Shown one piece after another: positions 8,977-17,808 of a stretch of 24,307 bases of DNA. A model generated the notes under the pieces. That model was not told where the DNA came from. It saw only the letters and a program-made list of their open reading frames with translations, and did not search any database. Source of the DNA: Tritrichomonas foetus (lineage: Eukaryota > Parabasalia > Tritrichomonadida > Tritrichomonadidae); contig MLAK01000568.1 of assembly GCA_001839685.1 (NCBI GenBank), forward strand, positions 1-24,307, written 5' to 3'. A program made the position numbers and the translations under genes. Numbering within the stretch: the stretch's first letter is position 1; each line of letters opens with the position of its first letter.

Positions 8977-11295
8977 TTAAAGAAAATTCTTTCCAATAAC
9001 TTTCACAATCGCCATTTTCTTTTGCACTTCCTGATGTACATGTTTATCTTGGAGTTGAATCATGTTTGTCTTCACAACCTTTTTTCCATTATCATAAAAA
9101 ATAGCTTTCGTTGCATTATAAAGGTATAATCTGGTTTTGTCATTAAAATTAACTTGAATATTTCGATTTGACATTCTAAACAAAGTCCCCATTTCGTTTT
9201 TAATGAAATATTTCACATGTGTAATTGGTTTGTCGATGTCATATTGGCTCGCACGTTGAGGAATTGAATGCTTTCCTTGTAATTCCTTGCAAATATTTTG
9301 CAAAAGCAAGACTTTTTTAGAATGGCGTTTAGAAACACCAATTTCGATTGTTTCCATGGAGGCATGTGGAGATACATAGTGCTGACAAAACATGGCATCT
9401 GAATCAATAACTGTACGACTATGGTCATTAAAGCAACAGCCACAACAACCGTTTTCAAGCATGTATGCAATTCCATATTTGGCTCGATTATCGTACCAAA
9501 CTTTAACAGCGCTTGAAGGGAATTTGTTTGAAGAATTTGTTGATGGAGGAGAATTTCGAGTGGATTTGGAATTACCTTGTGAATTTGGGTTAGAATTCAG
9601 ATTTGAGCTTGAATGATGATGTGATGAGGATTGATGAGAAATGGTGGAAGCATTAGAAGAAGAAGAAGAAGTAAGAATCTTTCCTTTCATTCGTGCGGTT
9701 GGCGAAAGAGCTCGTTTATTTGAGATGCTTGTTTTTGTTAAATTGGTTAATGAAGATCGAGCTCCACTTGCATGATTTTTATCAAGTTTGGACTTTGGTT
9801 GATTCATCAGAACAGAACGACTTGTTGAACTTCCAGATTTATTTTCAGAAATTTTGGTAATACCTTTGAGATCAGCCGTCTTTGAAAATGCTGGCTTTTC
9901 TGGCGTTTTCGAAAGTGAAGCTTTCAAATCATTTGTGGTTTTCGAAAAAGATGCTTTAACATCAGATTGTTTTTGTGAAGGCTCATGAAAAGTGGCTGGA
10001 TTTGAGGCGTCGAGGACAAAGTGTTGACGCACTTGAATCGGTGAGTAAACTCTTGGCGATATTGTAACAATATCAGGCTCTGGTTGATTTTGTGAAATAG
10101 CGTTTAAATTCAAAGGTGAATTTAGTTTAATATCAAATTGAATTTTCTGTGGAACACTTGAATCATCAAAATTATTTGATATTCCGTTCAAATTCAGATT
10201 AAAACAGTTGGCATTAGCATTTGCACTACTTTTACTAGTGCTTGTATTTGTGTTTGTGCTAATATTTCCTTTATTGAGTGAAGTTCTTGAATTATTCACT
10301 GAAAGTGAGTTGGCATTATTATTGTCGTTGTTATTTATTGATTTTTGGGAAGTGGTTGGTGTTGTAGACAATCCTTCACACTGCTCAATAAATTGGTTAT
10401 ATTGAAAAGAATTTGAGCGAGGAATCATCGGCCCTTGTTCAACAGGCCTTATTCTCTTCTTGGCCAAAAATGGATTCAATATTAAAGTATCAGCTTTCGG
10501 CCTATCGTGTGGGTTACACTTCAGCATCAAATCTACGAAGGATTTCGCGTTGTCTGTGACAATTGGATTATTCGGCCATGCATAGACGCCTCGCCTGATT
10601 TTCTGATATGTATCATCTCGCTTTAATGCCCTGAACGGCGGATGACCAGTCAGCATGATGAAAACTGAAATTCCCATCGCCCAAATATCGACTGCGAAAG
10701 AATGTCGGCAGCGGTTGATGATTTCTGGAGAAACGTAACTTGGTGTTCCTAACAAAGGCTGTGTTTTATCCTTCAAGCTTTTGGCGTAAACAGAAAGCCC
10801 AAAATCTGCTAATTTGATTGTTCCGTTATCGCCGATCAGAAAATTGTGTAGTTTTATGTCGCGGTGGATGATTCCTTTTCTGTGTAAATAAATTAAGGCC
10901 TCCAAAATTTGCTTTGTAATATTGATCGTTAATATCTCATCAAAGTACTTTTTCTTTTTCAAAAGGTCCATCACACTCCCTCCTTCACATAGTTCGAGCA
11001 CAAAATAAACGTAATTGGCATCATTGAAAACACCATAAAATCGTACGATATTTCGATGGTGGAGACTTCGATGGATTTCTATTTCGCAGGCGAGCTTCTT
11101 CTTTATTTTTTTGTTGTCGAGACGCGATTTGTCAGTGCATTTTATGGCAACTCGTTCATTTCCGGGGATTGAAATGGCCGAATAAACGGTTGCGAACCCA
11201 CCTTTTCCAAGCAGTTTCTGAATCTTGTATGACACTTTTGACCCATCGCTTCGATTGTAAGTAATAATCGGTGGGACTGGTGGAGTGCCACTCAT
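8977..11295 (-). CDS. PLK: Polo-like serine/threonine protein kinase
   Basis: About 772 residues. The N-terminal kinase domain is residues 23-277. It has the PLK-style glycine loop GKGGFATVY (30-38), catalytic Lys52 (VAIKC), HRDIKLHN (144-151), DFG (164-166), GTPSYVSPE (183-191) and DIWAMG (203-208). The C-terminus carries a polo-box domain: box 1 from about 598 (VKVWYDNRAKYGIAYMLENG) and box 2 from about 692 (ITHVKYFIKNEMGTLFRMSN). PLKs drive mitotic entry, centrosome/basal-body work and cytokinesis. The linker (about 280-597) is very long, rich in Ser/Asn/Thr, and has three SKT repeats (FSKT, LSKT, FSKT near 451-474). The Thr normally phosphorylated for activation (T210 of human PLK1) aligns with Pro180; Thr178 is close by. 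The phosphate-pincer His/Lys of box 2 aligns with Lys/Arg (FNDKTRLYL). The ATG at 11295 gives a normal start. Confidence 0.92.
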   Translation of the reverse strand: MSGTPPVPPIITYNRSDGSKVSYKIQKLLGKGGFATVYSAISIPGNERVAIKCTDKSRLDNKKIKKKLACEIEIHRSLHHRNIVRFYGVFNDANYVYFVLELCEGGSVMDLLKKKKYFDEILTINITKQILEALIYLHRKGIIHRDIKLHNFLIGDNGTIKLADFGLSVYAKSLKDKTQPLLGTPSYVSPEIINRCRHSFAVDIWAMGISVFIMLTGHPPFRALKRDDTYQKIRRGVYAWPNNPIVTDNAKSFVDLMLKCNPHDRPKADTLILNPFLAKKRIRPVEQGPMIPRSNSFQYNQFIEQCEGLSTTPTTSQKSINNNDNNNANSLSVNNSRTSLNKGNISTNTNTSTSKSSANANANCFNLNLNGISNNFDDSSVPQKIQFDIKLNSPLNLNAISQNQPEPDIVTISPRVYSPIQVRQHFVLDASNPATFHEPSQKQSDVKASFSKTTNDLKASLSKTPEKPAFSKTADLKGITKISENKSGSSTSRSVLMNQPKSKLDKNHASGARSSLTNLTKTSISNKRALSPTARMKGKILTSSSSSNASTISHQSSSHHHSSSNLNSNPNSQGNSKSTRNSPPSTNSSNKFPSSAVKVWYDNRAKYGIAYMLENGCCGCCFNDHSRTVIDSDAMFCQHYVSPHASMETIEIGVSKRHSKKVLLLQNICKELQGKHSIPQRASQYDIDKPITHVKYFIKNEMGTLFRMSNRNIQVNFNDKTRLYLYNATKAIFYDNGKKVVKTNMIQLQDKHVHQEVQKKMAIVKVIGKNFL

Positions 11296-11599
11296 GAGGA
11301 TTTATATTTCTTCATTCAAATTTTTCAATGTTTTATTCGTTCATAAATTGAAATGAATGGGGAATGCCAGTAAACTCTGTCAAAACATATCAAAAAGTTA
11401 GGAAATTGTGAAGAAAACATTTTATGTAGATTGAACAATTTCTTTTTCTCATGATAGAATCAGAATTTCACCAGTATTGAGAATCATAATCTTTTGTGCA
11501 GATCAGTAACGAACTTTTGTATATGATCAATTTAAAACATATTCAAACACATTGAAAAAAAATTAAAGGAATATTTCATATCACTTTTATTTTATTTCC
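11296..11599. promoter_or_regulatory. Upstream region of the polo-like kinase gene
   Basis: 304 bases between the kinase start and the assembly gap. It includes, at 11387-11400, the reverse strand of TAACTTTTTGATAT, read in the kinase direction about 95 bases before the ATG. The same 14-mer lies about 70 bases before the KRR1 start. No gene is seen. Confidence 0.35.
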
Positions 11600-11847
11600 N
11601 NNNNNNNNNNNNNNNNNNNNNNNNNNNNNNNNNNNNNNNNNNNNNNNNNNNNNNNNNNNNNNNNNNNNNNNNNNNNNNNNNNNNNNNNNNNNNNNNNNNN
11701 NNNNNNNNNNNNNNNNNNNNNNNNNNNNNNNNNNNNNNNNNNNNNNNNNNNNNNNNNNNNNNNNNNNNNNNNNNNNNNNNNNNNNNNNNNNNNNNNNNNN
11801 NNNNNNNNNNNNNNNNNNNNNNNNNNNNNNNNNNNNNNNNNNNNNNN
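11600..11847. other. Assembly gap (248 N)
   Basis: A run of 248 undetermined bases. Its right edge coincides exactly with the start of repeat copy B, so the gap is probably caused by the repeat. The true size and content are unknown. Confidence 0.99.
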
Positions 11848-12232
11848 ATATTCAATATTTAATGAGATTTGAAAAGTTATTGAATATTCTGATAATTCTA
11901 ATTCGGCCCAAATCTCAAGCTCAACAACTCCGTATTAGGAGTATTATAAAGAGAAAAACTTGAACTTTTCCAATACAGTGACAATGAATAGATTAAACAA
12001 TATTATCAAATTTAATAATATGATTTGCCTTATTTCATTTGATTTTCTATTTCAAACGTTTAAAAAGAATATTAGATGAAACAAATCTAGAACATTCAAT
12101 AAGATGAAAAGGGATCATAGAAAATAATAATCCAAAACATGATGTTCACCAAACAAAGTTCTCTAATTTTGGAGGAACTATTTCATATTATTTTTGTCAG
12201 TCATTAGGAAATAAATAAAAATGAATATCAAT
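11848..12232. repeat. Dispersed non-coding repeat, copy B
   Basis: Nearly identical to 5129-5660, in the same orientation, but with the 132-bp segment 5459-5590 missing and a further deletion of about 17 bases near 12076. The first base after the gap matches copy A at 5129, so the homology may continue leftwards into the gap. Copies this similar point to a recent duplication or insertion. Confidence 0.88.
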
Positions 12233-12314
12233 ACATTTACAAATTTTATGTTGTTAATGACTCAAATCACTAAATCTTTCTCCATATTGTTCCTCTTAAT
12301 TAAAATTGTTTCTC

Positions 12315-12476
12315 TCAGCAATTTGCTTCCTCTAAGTTAATAGTCTCATACTCTTCTTCTCTCCAGCGATTTTCATCTCTGATTCTTTTTAACTCACTCA
12401 CACTCGGGGAATTTTTCTTTGACTGAGCTGTCTTGAACAGAACTAACCATTCATTGCCAGCATTTTGGATTAACTG
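12315..12476 (-). pseudogene. Orphan coding remnant, 53 codons
   Basis: The minus strand has a frame bounded by stops on both sides and lacking ATG. It reads QLIQNAGNEWLVLFKTAQSK, then SVSELKRIRDENRWREEEYE and ends INLEEANC. The mixed charged composition with Trp and Arg is unlike random AT-rich translation and looks like the C-terminal end of a real protein. I do not recognise the family. It lies between repeat copy B and a poly-T tract. Confidence 0.35.
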
Positions 12477-12487
12477 TTAATCCTGTT

Positions 12488-12519
12488 AAGAAACAGACAC
12501 ACCAAGAAACAGACACACC
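12488..12519. repeat. Tandem duplication of a 16-bp unit
   Basis: AAGAAACAGACACACC occurs twice in direct succession, followed by a partial third copy (AAGAAA). It sits just before the poly-T tract. Confidence 0.85.
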
Positions 12520-12530
12520 AAGAAATAAAC

Positions 12531-12534
<4 letters not shown>

Positions 12535-12563
<29 letters not shown>
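12535..12563. repeat. Poly-T tract, 29 bases
   Basis: An uninterrupted T run in non-coding DNA downstream of repeat copy B. Read on the minus strand it is a poly-A tail-like tract preceding the orphan remnant, which is the wrong order for a retroposed 3' end, so I do not call it one. Confidence 0.9.
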
Positions 12564-13846
12564 CAACTTTGAGAAAGAGAGATGGATAATAAAGTTTTCA
12601 ATATCACTCTTTGATAAGAGTATTTCTTTATTAATCATTTATTTAAATGGAGACAATATTAGAGAGAGATATCGAAATACGAAATTGACCGCTCAATATC
12701 GATTCCACTATTTGAAATGCTTTCCATATTATTTTGGTTTAATTCAAAGATTTATGTAGAAAGTACCTGTGGAAGATGTGAATTCTGGATCCAAAAAATT
12801 TTTGATGATTTAGGTAAATCTCCAAATAATACCAACTTAATTCATTTTCTTTAACAATTAAAATTTTTCACGAATAAATTTTCCCAGACATTCTATTTCT
12901 CTTTAAGAAATATTGAGAATTTTGAAAATTCGTTGATGGTGAATTTTGAAAGAAATTTAAATATTGAAATGAATAAAATTTAAAGAAATTTCAATTAAAT
13001 AAATTTGGGGTTTGAAACGCGATTATCCTGATAATTAACATTGACTAAAGGGCTAAACATACATGAATAGTTTTGTATTTGATTATTTCACAAATTAATA
13101 CAAACAATTTTCATTTTAAATGCAAATTCTTTGAAATAAAAAATGCATATGAATCCAAATCTTTTCAAGTTTGAAAATTCCAGCTATATTACAAAGTGAC
13201 ATACAATTAAAGTATGTAAAATATCTTTTTCATGCTAGGCTAAATGTAGATTTTGCTTCATCGGTTTTATTTTTATTAGTGTGATTTTACATCTTCTCAG
13301 AAAATTTTCAAATGTTTCATAGAATTTGAATTGCATCGAAAATAGAAAATTTGAATATATTCTATCTTTTTCAGTTGATCTAACGAAAAGTAAATTGTGA
13401 AGATTTCTGAAATTTCCCGTTATGATACAAAAATAAAGGTTTATCATAAGTGCTGAAATAAGAAATTTAATGTTTGATTCATAAAAACCCTTTAATACAC
13501 TCTTAAGTTTTATAGGAAGTGAGAAAATTGTGTGATAAATGTTTCGTCATTGGGCCTTTTATAAATTCAATTTCTTTGGTCATCACAATTTTCAATGACT
13601 CCAAATCAAATCAATTCAGAAAATATTTGGGTTTAATAAAAAATTATAGAAAATATTCTTACAAATAATATATTTTTGAATATATTTTATGTACAAGAAA
13701 TCGATGTTTCAATTACAACTCAATAAAATGAAGAGATTTGATTGAATTAATATGATTTGAATTAAAATTTCTAAAGGTTTTCTCAAAAAAAAAAAAAAAA
13801 TTCGATCAAAGAGAAAACTCCAATTAAATTTAGCCTTTACTCTTCA
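12564..13846. other. Intergenic region, no gene seen
   Basis: About 1.3 kb of AT-rich sequence upstream of the E2F-like gene. A 70-codon minus-strand frame at 13235-13447 has no recognisable features. A 16-base poly-A tract lies near 13785-13800, about 45 bases before the next start codon. Confidence 0.55.
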
Positions 13847-14674
13847 ATGAATCCATCGAATTTTTTTTTCCAATATAAATGTCCACTGCCGAAAGCCAAA
13901 ACAACTAAGCCGCTTGTCAACGATTCCCAAAACATTAGTGTTTTTGTAAAATTTGTCGAATCCAATCAGCATTTTAATCAGCCGCTTTCATTAAGTAAAA
14001 TGTGCGAAAAATTCAATATCAAGAGGAGAGTTCTCTATGATTTTATTTCGATACTTTTCCGTTTCGAAATATGTTCCAAAATATCATCTGAACATTTCTT
14101 TTGGTTCGGTTTAGAAAAGTCCAAAAATGCCATCACCGCATTGAAAAAAGACGTTGAAAACAAAAGTGATGAAGAATTAAGAGCTGATCTAAATTGTGTT
14201 GCAGAACCTTCATTACCTCATATTGCGGTTGCGATTATTCAATTATTCTTCTATTTAAATGTAAAGTTAATTGATTTAAGACAAGCCTGCTGCTTTTTAG
14301 CCGTTGATCAGAAAAAATATAAAACATTGCTCAGAAAACTGTATACAGTGTCAGCCAGGCTTGAAGTTGCTAAAATTATTGAAAAAACAACGAATATTGC
14401 TGAAGTTCGTTTAATAAATTTTCCAGAAACTCCCAACAAAATATTATCCATTGAACAGATGATGAATACAAATGAAGAACTCAAAGCCGAAAGTATCTAC
14501 TCAGCTAGAAGAAAGGAATATGAAAACTTCAATTCTTTGAGAAATTCTAAAAATGGTGTCAATAATATAAATGGTAATTCCACCAATCGGATGAGTATGT
14601 CATCCTCTTCAGTATCATCGGCAAGTACATCATCACCAGAGTCTATGATAATTGGAGTAACTGGCCCCAACTAA
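13847..14674 (+). CDS. E2F/DP-like winged-helix protein, possibly with two DNA-binding domains
   Basis: 275 residues. Residues 31-89 resemble the E2F/DP winged helix: helix 1 (SVFVKFVESN), helix 2 (LSLSKMCEKFNI), recognition helix KRRVLYDFISILFRF (59-73) and wing ICSKISSEHFFWFG (75-88). These match the E2F pattern KRRxYDITNVLEGI ... K..N.IxWxG. Aligned on Tyr-Asp, the DNA-contact motif RRxYD becomes RVLYD. A second, weaker unit spans about 122-190: LIDLRQACCFLA, then LRKLYTVSARLEVAKIIEK (162-180), with RRxYD as RKLYT. Two such domains in one chain is the layout of atypical E2Fs (E2F7/8 type), which bind DNA without a DP partner. The C-terminus is Ser/Asn-rich and probably disordered. The ATG is preceded by TTCA, and the stop forms TAAA. 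E2Fs control cell-cycle genes; that role here is inference. An unrelated winged-helix protein remains possible. Confidence 0.55.
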   Translation: MNPSNFFFQYKCPLPKAKTTKPLVNDSQNISVFVKFVESNQHFNQPLSLSKMCEKFNIKRRVLYDFISILFRFEICSKISSEHFFWFGLEKSKNAITALKKDVENKSDEELRADLNCVAEPSLPHIAVAIIQLFFYLNVKLIDLRQACCFLAVDQKKYKTLLRKLYTVSARLEVAKIIEKTTNIAEVRLINFPETPNKILSIEQMMNTNEELKAESIYSARRKEYENFNSLRNSKNGVNNINGNSTNRMSMSSSSVSSASTSSPESMIIGVTGPN

Positions 14675-15092
14675 ATTTGTTCGTCTTTTTTTTTGTGATA
14701 TTTTTTCCACGATCCAAAATGTTTTATTATGTATTATATAAAGATTATTTGATTATGTTATTTTTATCAGAGGATTATTTTTCATTTTCGAATATCCAGA
14801 AAATCATGAAAATCATACTTTTGATTTTTAAGGAAAGAAGTATTGTTTTTGTTTTTTCTAATCATCTAAGGTTCATTCACATTATCATAATCTTTTCTGT
14901 ATTTAGTAAGGTTGATTTTATTTGTCATTTATAACTTTTCTGTTCAAACCTTTTCTTCGTTAAGAGAAATCTTTGTTTAGTTTGCAATGGTACATTAATT
15001 GCTTAAGAATCTATATATTTGTATCTTCTCATGACCAAAATATTAAATACAACATAAAAATATTTGAATCCAAATTGAATGTATTATGTCAA
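14675..15092. other. Intergenic region between the E2F-like and Rab genes
   Basis: 418 bases, very T-rich in the first half (3' sequence of the E2F-like gene). An open frame at 14677-14934 starts only at TTG and encodes mainly Phe/Ile/Leu, as expected of untranslated AT-rich DNA. No gene is seen. Confidence 0.6.
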
Positions 15093-15734
15093 ATGACTAA
15101 TCAAACCAAAGAAGGTGAAAAAACAAAAAGAATGAAAAGTGATTTTGATCATGAAAAATCTTTTCCTCTTAAGGTGGTTTTACTTGGTGCCACAACAGTT
15201 GGGAAAACCAGTATTGTTAATGCAGCAATGAACAATGAAGTAATGATTGATCAACAGCCAACAATTGGGGCTTGTTTTGTAATAAAAAAAGTTAAAGTTG
15301 AAGATTCATTAGTACGTCTTCATATTTGGGATAAAGCAGGACAAGAAAGATTTCGAGCTTTAACACCAATGTATTTTCGTGATGCAAATAGTATTTTATT
15401 GGTATATGCAGTCAATGATGAAGTGTCATTTAATTATATTGGATCTTGGATTAATTGTATTGAAACTGAATGCCATGAAAAACCAAAGTTATATTTAGTT
15501 GCCAATAAAAATGATTTAGAAGATTCTCGAAAAATTTCCATTGATCAAGGTGAAAGATATGCAAAAGAAATTAATGCAGATTTTTGTGAGGTCAGCGCTT
15601 TAACTAGAAGAGATGAAATACTTGACCTTTTTTATAGAGTAGCACAGGATTCAATTGCATCACAGGCCATGATGAGAACAAATAATATCATTCCAACAAG
15701 CCATAAAACAGAGGAAAAAAATGGATGTTATTAA
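15093..15734 (+). CDS. Rab-like small GTPase
   Basis: 213 residues from the ATG at 15093; the frame extends further upstream only through a TTG. Rab proteins switch between GDP and GTP and direct vesicle traffic. The motifs are P-loop GATTVGKTS (32-40), switch I Thr57 in QPTIG, switch II WDKAGQERF (79-87), NKND (138-141) and EVSAL (166-170). The sequence around switch II (RFRALTPMYFRDANSILLVY) is most like Rab5/Rab21-type proteins. Oddities: Lys81 replaces the usual Thr of WDTAGQE; SAL replaces SAK; and the C-terminus is KNGCY, with one penultimate Cys rather than CC, CxC or CaaX, so prenylation is doubtful. The first 25 residues are a polar extension; Met14 is an alternative start that would shorten it. 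Catalytic Gln84 is kept. Confidence 0.88.
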   Translation: MTNQTKEGEKTKRMKSDFDHEKSFPLKVVLLGATTVGKTSIVNAAMNNEVMIDQQPTIGACFVIKKVKVEDSLVRLHIWDKAGQERFRALTPMYFRDANSILLVYAVNDEVSFNYIGSWINCIETECHEKPKLYLVANKNDLEDSRKISIDQGERYAKEINADFCEVSALTRRDEILDLFYRVAQDSIASQAMMRTNNIIPTSHKTEEKNGCY

Positions 15735-16113
15735 TTATTTCATAAAAGGATGTTTCTTTACTTTGTATTTATATTAGTTATTGTCTTATAAATATTCTTT
15801 TATAAATGTTATTCTTTAATAAATGTTATTATCTTATAAATGTGATATTGAGAAATTGATTATAATTTTAGGCATCATTCTTGATGAACGACTAATATTG
15901 CATTCAATATGTTTGATAATAAGTTTTTGATATATTATCAAAAAATTACCTTATATTTAAGCTTCAGAGTCTATGAATATTTGGCGGTGATCTTCTTCAT
16001 TTTTTTTGAAAAATTAGATGGCATTTGATTGGCCAACGACATTGAGTCGTCTGGGTAGTGAATCACCACAAAACAAAAGAAAATTAAACACAATTGATTG
16101 GAAATGTAAAACT
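15735..16113. other. Convergent intergenic region
   Basis: 379 bases between the 3' ends of the Rab gene and the dipeptidase gene. Imperfect repeats built on TTATAAATGTTATT occur at about 15785-15845. The sequence TTTGGCGG near 15979 resembles an E2F site, but it is not in a promoter. No gene is seen. Confidence 0.55.
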
Positions 16114-17658
16114 TTATTTCTCGCATAATTTAGTGAGTGTTAAATGAATAACATCTCTCCACTTAATTGCCTCTTCAATATCCATCCACTCTCCTACAGC
16201 ATGCGCCAGTGGAATTGATGGACAAATTGCAACTTTTTCTGTATCTGTGTATCCAAGATGATTAAACATTGAAGGTTCAACACCAACTTGCAAAAGTCCA
16301 AGTTGTATATCATTTCCTGTTTTTTCTTTGTAAACGTTTTGAACAATTTTTGCGAAATTCGATTTCGTTTTCGGTTCCCAAGCAGGATAAGGATTATTTT
16401 TATCTAATTCATACTTTCCTCCAAACACTCTCAAAACTGAATTCAGTGAATTCAATATTAATTCCATTTGAGATTGGCATGAACTTCTTGCATAAAAATG
16501 TGCTTCAAAAAGATCATTTTCAAAATAACATTTTGAAATACTGATAGAAGACTGAACAGTATCTGGAAATTGGGGACTCATTCGTTGAACACCATTTGGA
16601 AGAAGCATTAAAAGGTCTGTAAATCTCCAACTTTGCTCAACTGATGCAGCCTTGGTTGGATTTTCAATTTCGATATAATCTGTGAAAAAGTCAGTGCATT
16701 CAACACGGAAGTATTCAAACATAATTTTTGTGTGGATTTCATGAACCATATTTAAACATGTGTCTTTTAATTCTTTAGGTATTGCAATAATTGTATCAAA
16801 TTGTGTAGGAATGGCATTTTTTGTATTCGAGCCTGCATCAATTTTAACAATTTGATAGGGAATTTCATTTTCGTGAAGAAAAGACAGAATTCTAGCAATC
16901 CATTTAATTGAATTTGCATTTCCTTTGTTGATGCACATTCCAGAATGACCTCCATGTAAGCCTTTCAAATTTATTCTTAAGAATAAAAACTTTTCTGGTG
17001 AAACTGCTTCGAATTTTACATCATATTTTAATTCTAAGCCGCACCCGCCACAACAGCCGATATAAACTTTGTCACCTTTGAGAGAATCCATGTTGATCAA
17101 GTATTTAAACTTCAAGAAAGGTGGCGGAGGAAGTGAGCGAATTCCAACTAAGCAGATTTCTTCATCAGTTGTGAAAATAAATTCAAGTGGACCATGTGTA
17201 ATTTGATGTACATCAGAATTTCCACTTTTTCTGAGCTTTTCTAATAATTCGAGCATTACAGCAACGCCAAAGCCATCGTCAGCTCCTAGAGTTGATTTAG
17301 GAGCTCGAATAACTTTCGATCCATCTTGCTCAACAATTTCAACAGAAACCGGTTCATCTATTTTGATATCACCTGTCAATACCATATCGATATGTGCTTG
17401 TAAAGCAACCACTGGTAGGTCAGAGTCTGAATTCGAAGGTATTCTAACAACGATATTATTTGGTGAGTCAACTTCTGGTTCATAACCAAAAAATTTGATC
17501 CATTCTTGAATTTTTTGCGATAATTGTTCACAATGTGTTGTACCGTGTGGGATTTCGGTGAGGGCTAAAAACCATTTAAAGTATCCTTGTTGTTTTTCGT
17601 CTAATGATTGAAGTAAAGAAAGCTTTTCTGGAGAAAGTAATAAAGATGCTTCCATCAT
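16114..17658 (-). CDS. pepD: PepD-like cytosolic dipeptidase (M20 metallopeptidase)
   Basis: 514 residues, slightly longer than bacterial PepD (about 485). It should hydrolyse dipeptides such as Xaa-His with two catalytic metal ions in the cytosol. Visible motifs: IPHGTTHCEQ (36-45, matching the PepD N-terminus), LQAHIDMV (86-93; His89 ligand, Asp91), STLGADDGFGVA (122-133; bridging Asp), FTTDEEICLVGI (162-173; Glu166 base and Glu167 ligand), INMDS (188-192; Asp191 ligand), GLHGGHSG (233-240) and AHAVGE near the C-terminus (final His ligand). The PepD block HAGLECG reads QVGVEPS here. No signal peptide is present. Two ATGs are adjacent at the start; the first is used. The stop overlaps TAAA. 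It shares a 150-bp divergent promoter with the gene at 17809. Trichomonads hold several bacterial-type peptidases, so an origin by transfer is plausible but untested. Confidence 0.9.
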   Translation of the reverse strand: MMEASLLLSPEKLSLLQSLDEKQQGYFKWFLALTEIPHGTTHCEQLSQKIQEWIKFFGYEPEVDSPNNIVVRIPSNSDSDLPVVALQAHIDMVLTGDIKIDEPVSVEIVEQDGSKVIRAPKSTLGADDGFGVAVMLELLEKLRKSGNSDVHQITHGPLEFIFTTDEEICLVGIRSLPPPPFLKFKYLINMDSLKGDKVYIGCCGGCGLELKYDVKFEAVSPEKFLFLRINLKGLHGGHSGMCINKGNANSIKWIARILSFLHENEIPYQIVKIDAGSNTKNAIPTQFDTIIAIPKELKDTCLNMVHEIHTKIMFEYFRVECTDFFTDYIEIENPTKAASVEQSWRFTDLLMLLPNGVQRMSPQFPDTVQSSISISKCYFENDLFEAHFYARSSCQSQMELILNSLNSVLRVFGGKYELDKNNPYPAWEPKTKSNFAKIVQNVYKEKTGNDIQLGLLQVGVEPSMFNHLGYTDTEKVAICPSIPLAHAVGEWMDIEEAIKWRDVIHLTLTKLCEK

Positions 17659-17687
17659 GGATAATTTTTAAACGATATTTGGCTGAG

Positions 17688-17700
17688 ACGATACTATCGT
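17688..17700. promoter_or_regulatory. Perfect 13-bp palindrome in a divergent promoter
   Basis: ACGATA-C-TATCGT lies in the 150-bp space between the dipeptidase start (17658) and the start of the 566-aa protein (17809). It is 30 bases from the first and about 110 from the second. A symmetric site here could bind a dimeric regulator acting on either or both genes. Function is inferred from position and symmetry only. Confidence 0.4.
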
Positions 17701-17808
17701 TCCTTTTTTCTGAGCTTTGACATTTTAATTCACATATCAATGACCAAATATATTGTCAAAACATTCTTTTGACTTGAATTCGTGAAATCAATATTTTTTG
17801 AATCGCTA

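Noticed and set aside
14677..14934. 85-codon plus-strand frame after the E2F-like gene
   Set aside because: It starts at TTG and is nearly all hydrophobic residues from T-rich 3' sequence.
15976..15986. TTTGGCGG as an E2F target site (also near 2225)
   Set aside because: Neither copy lies in a promoter, and a short consensus match is weak evidence.
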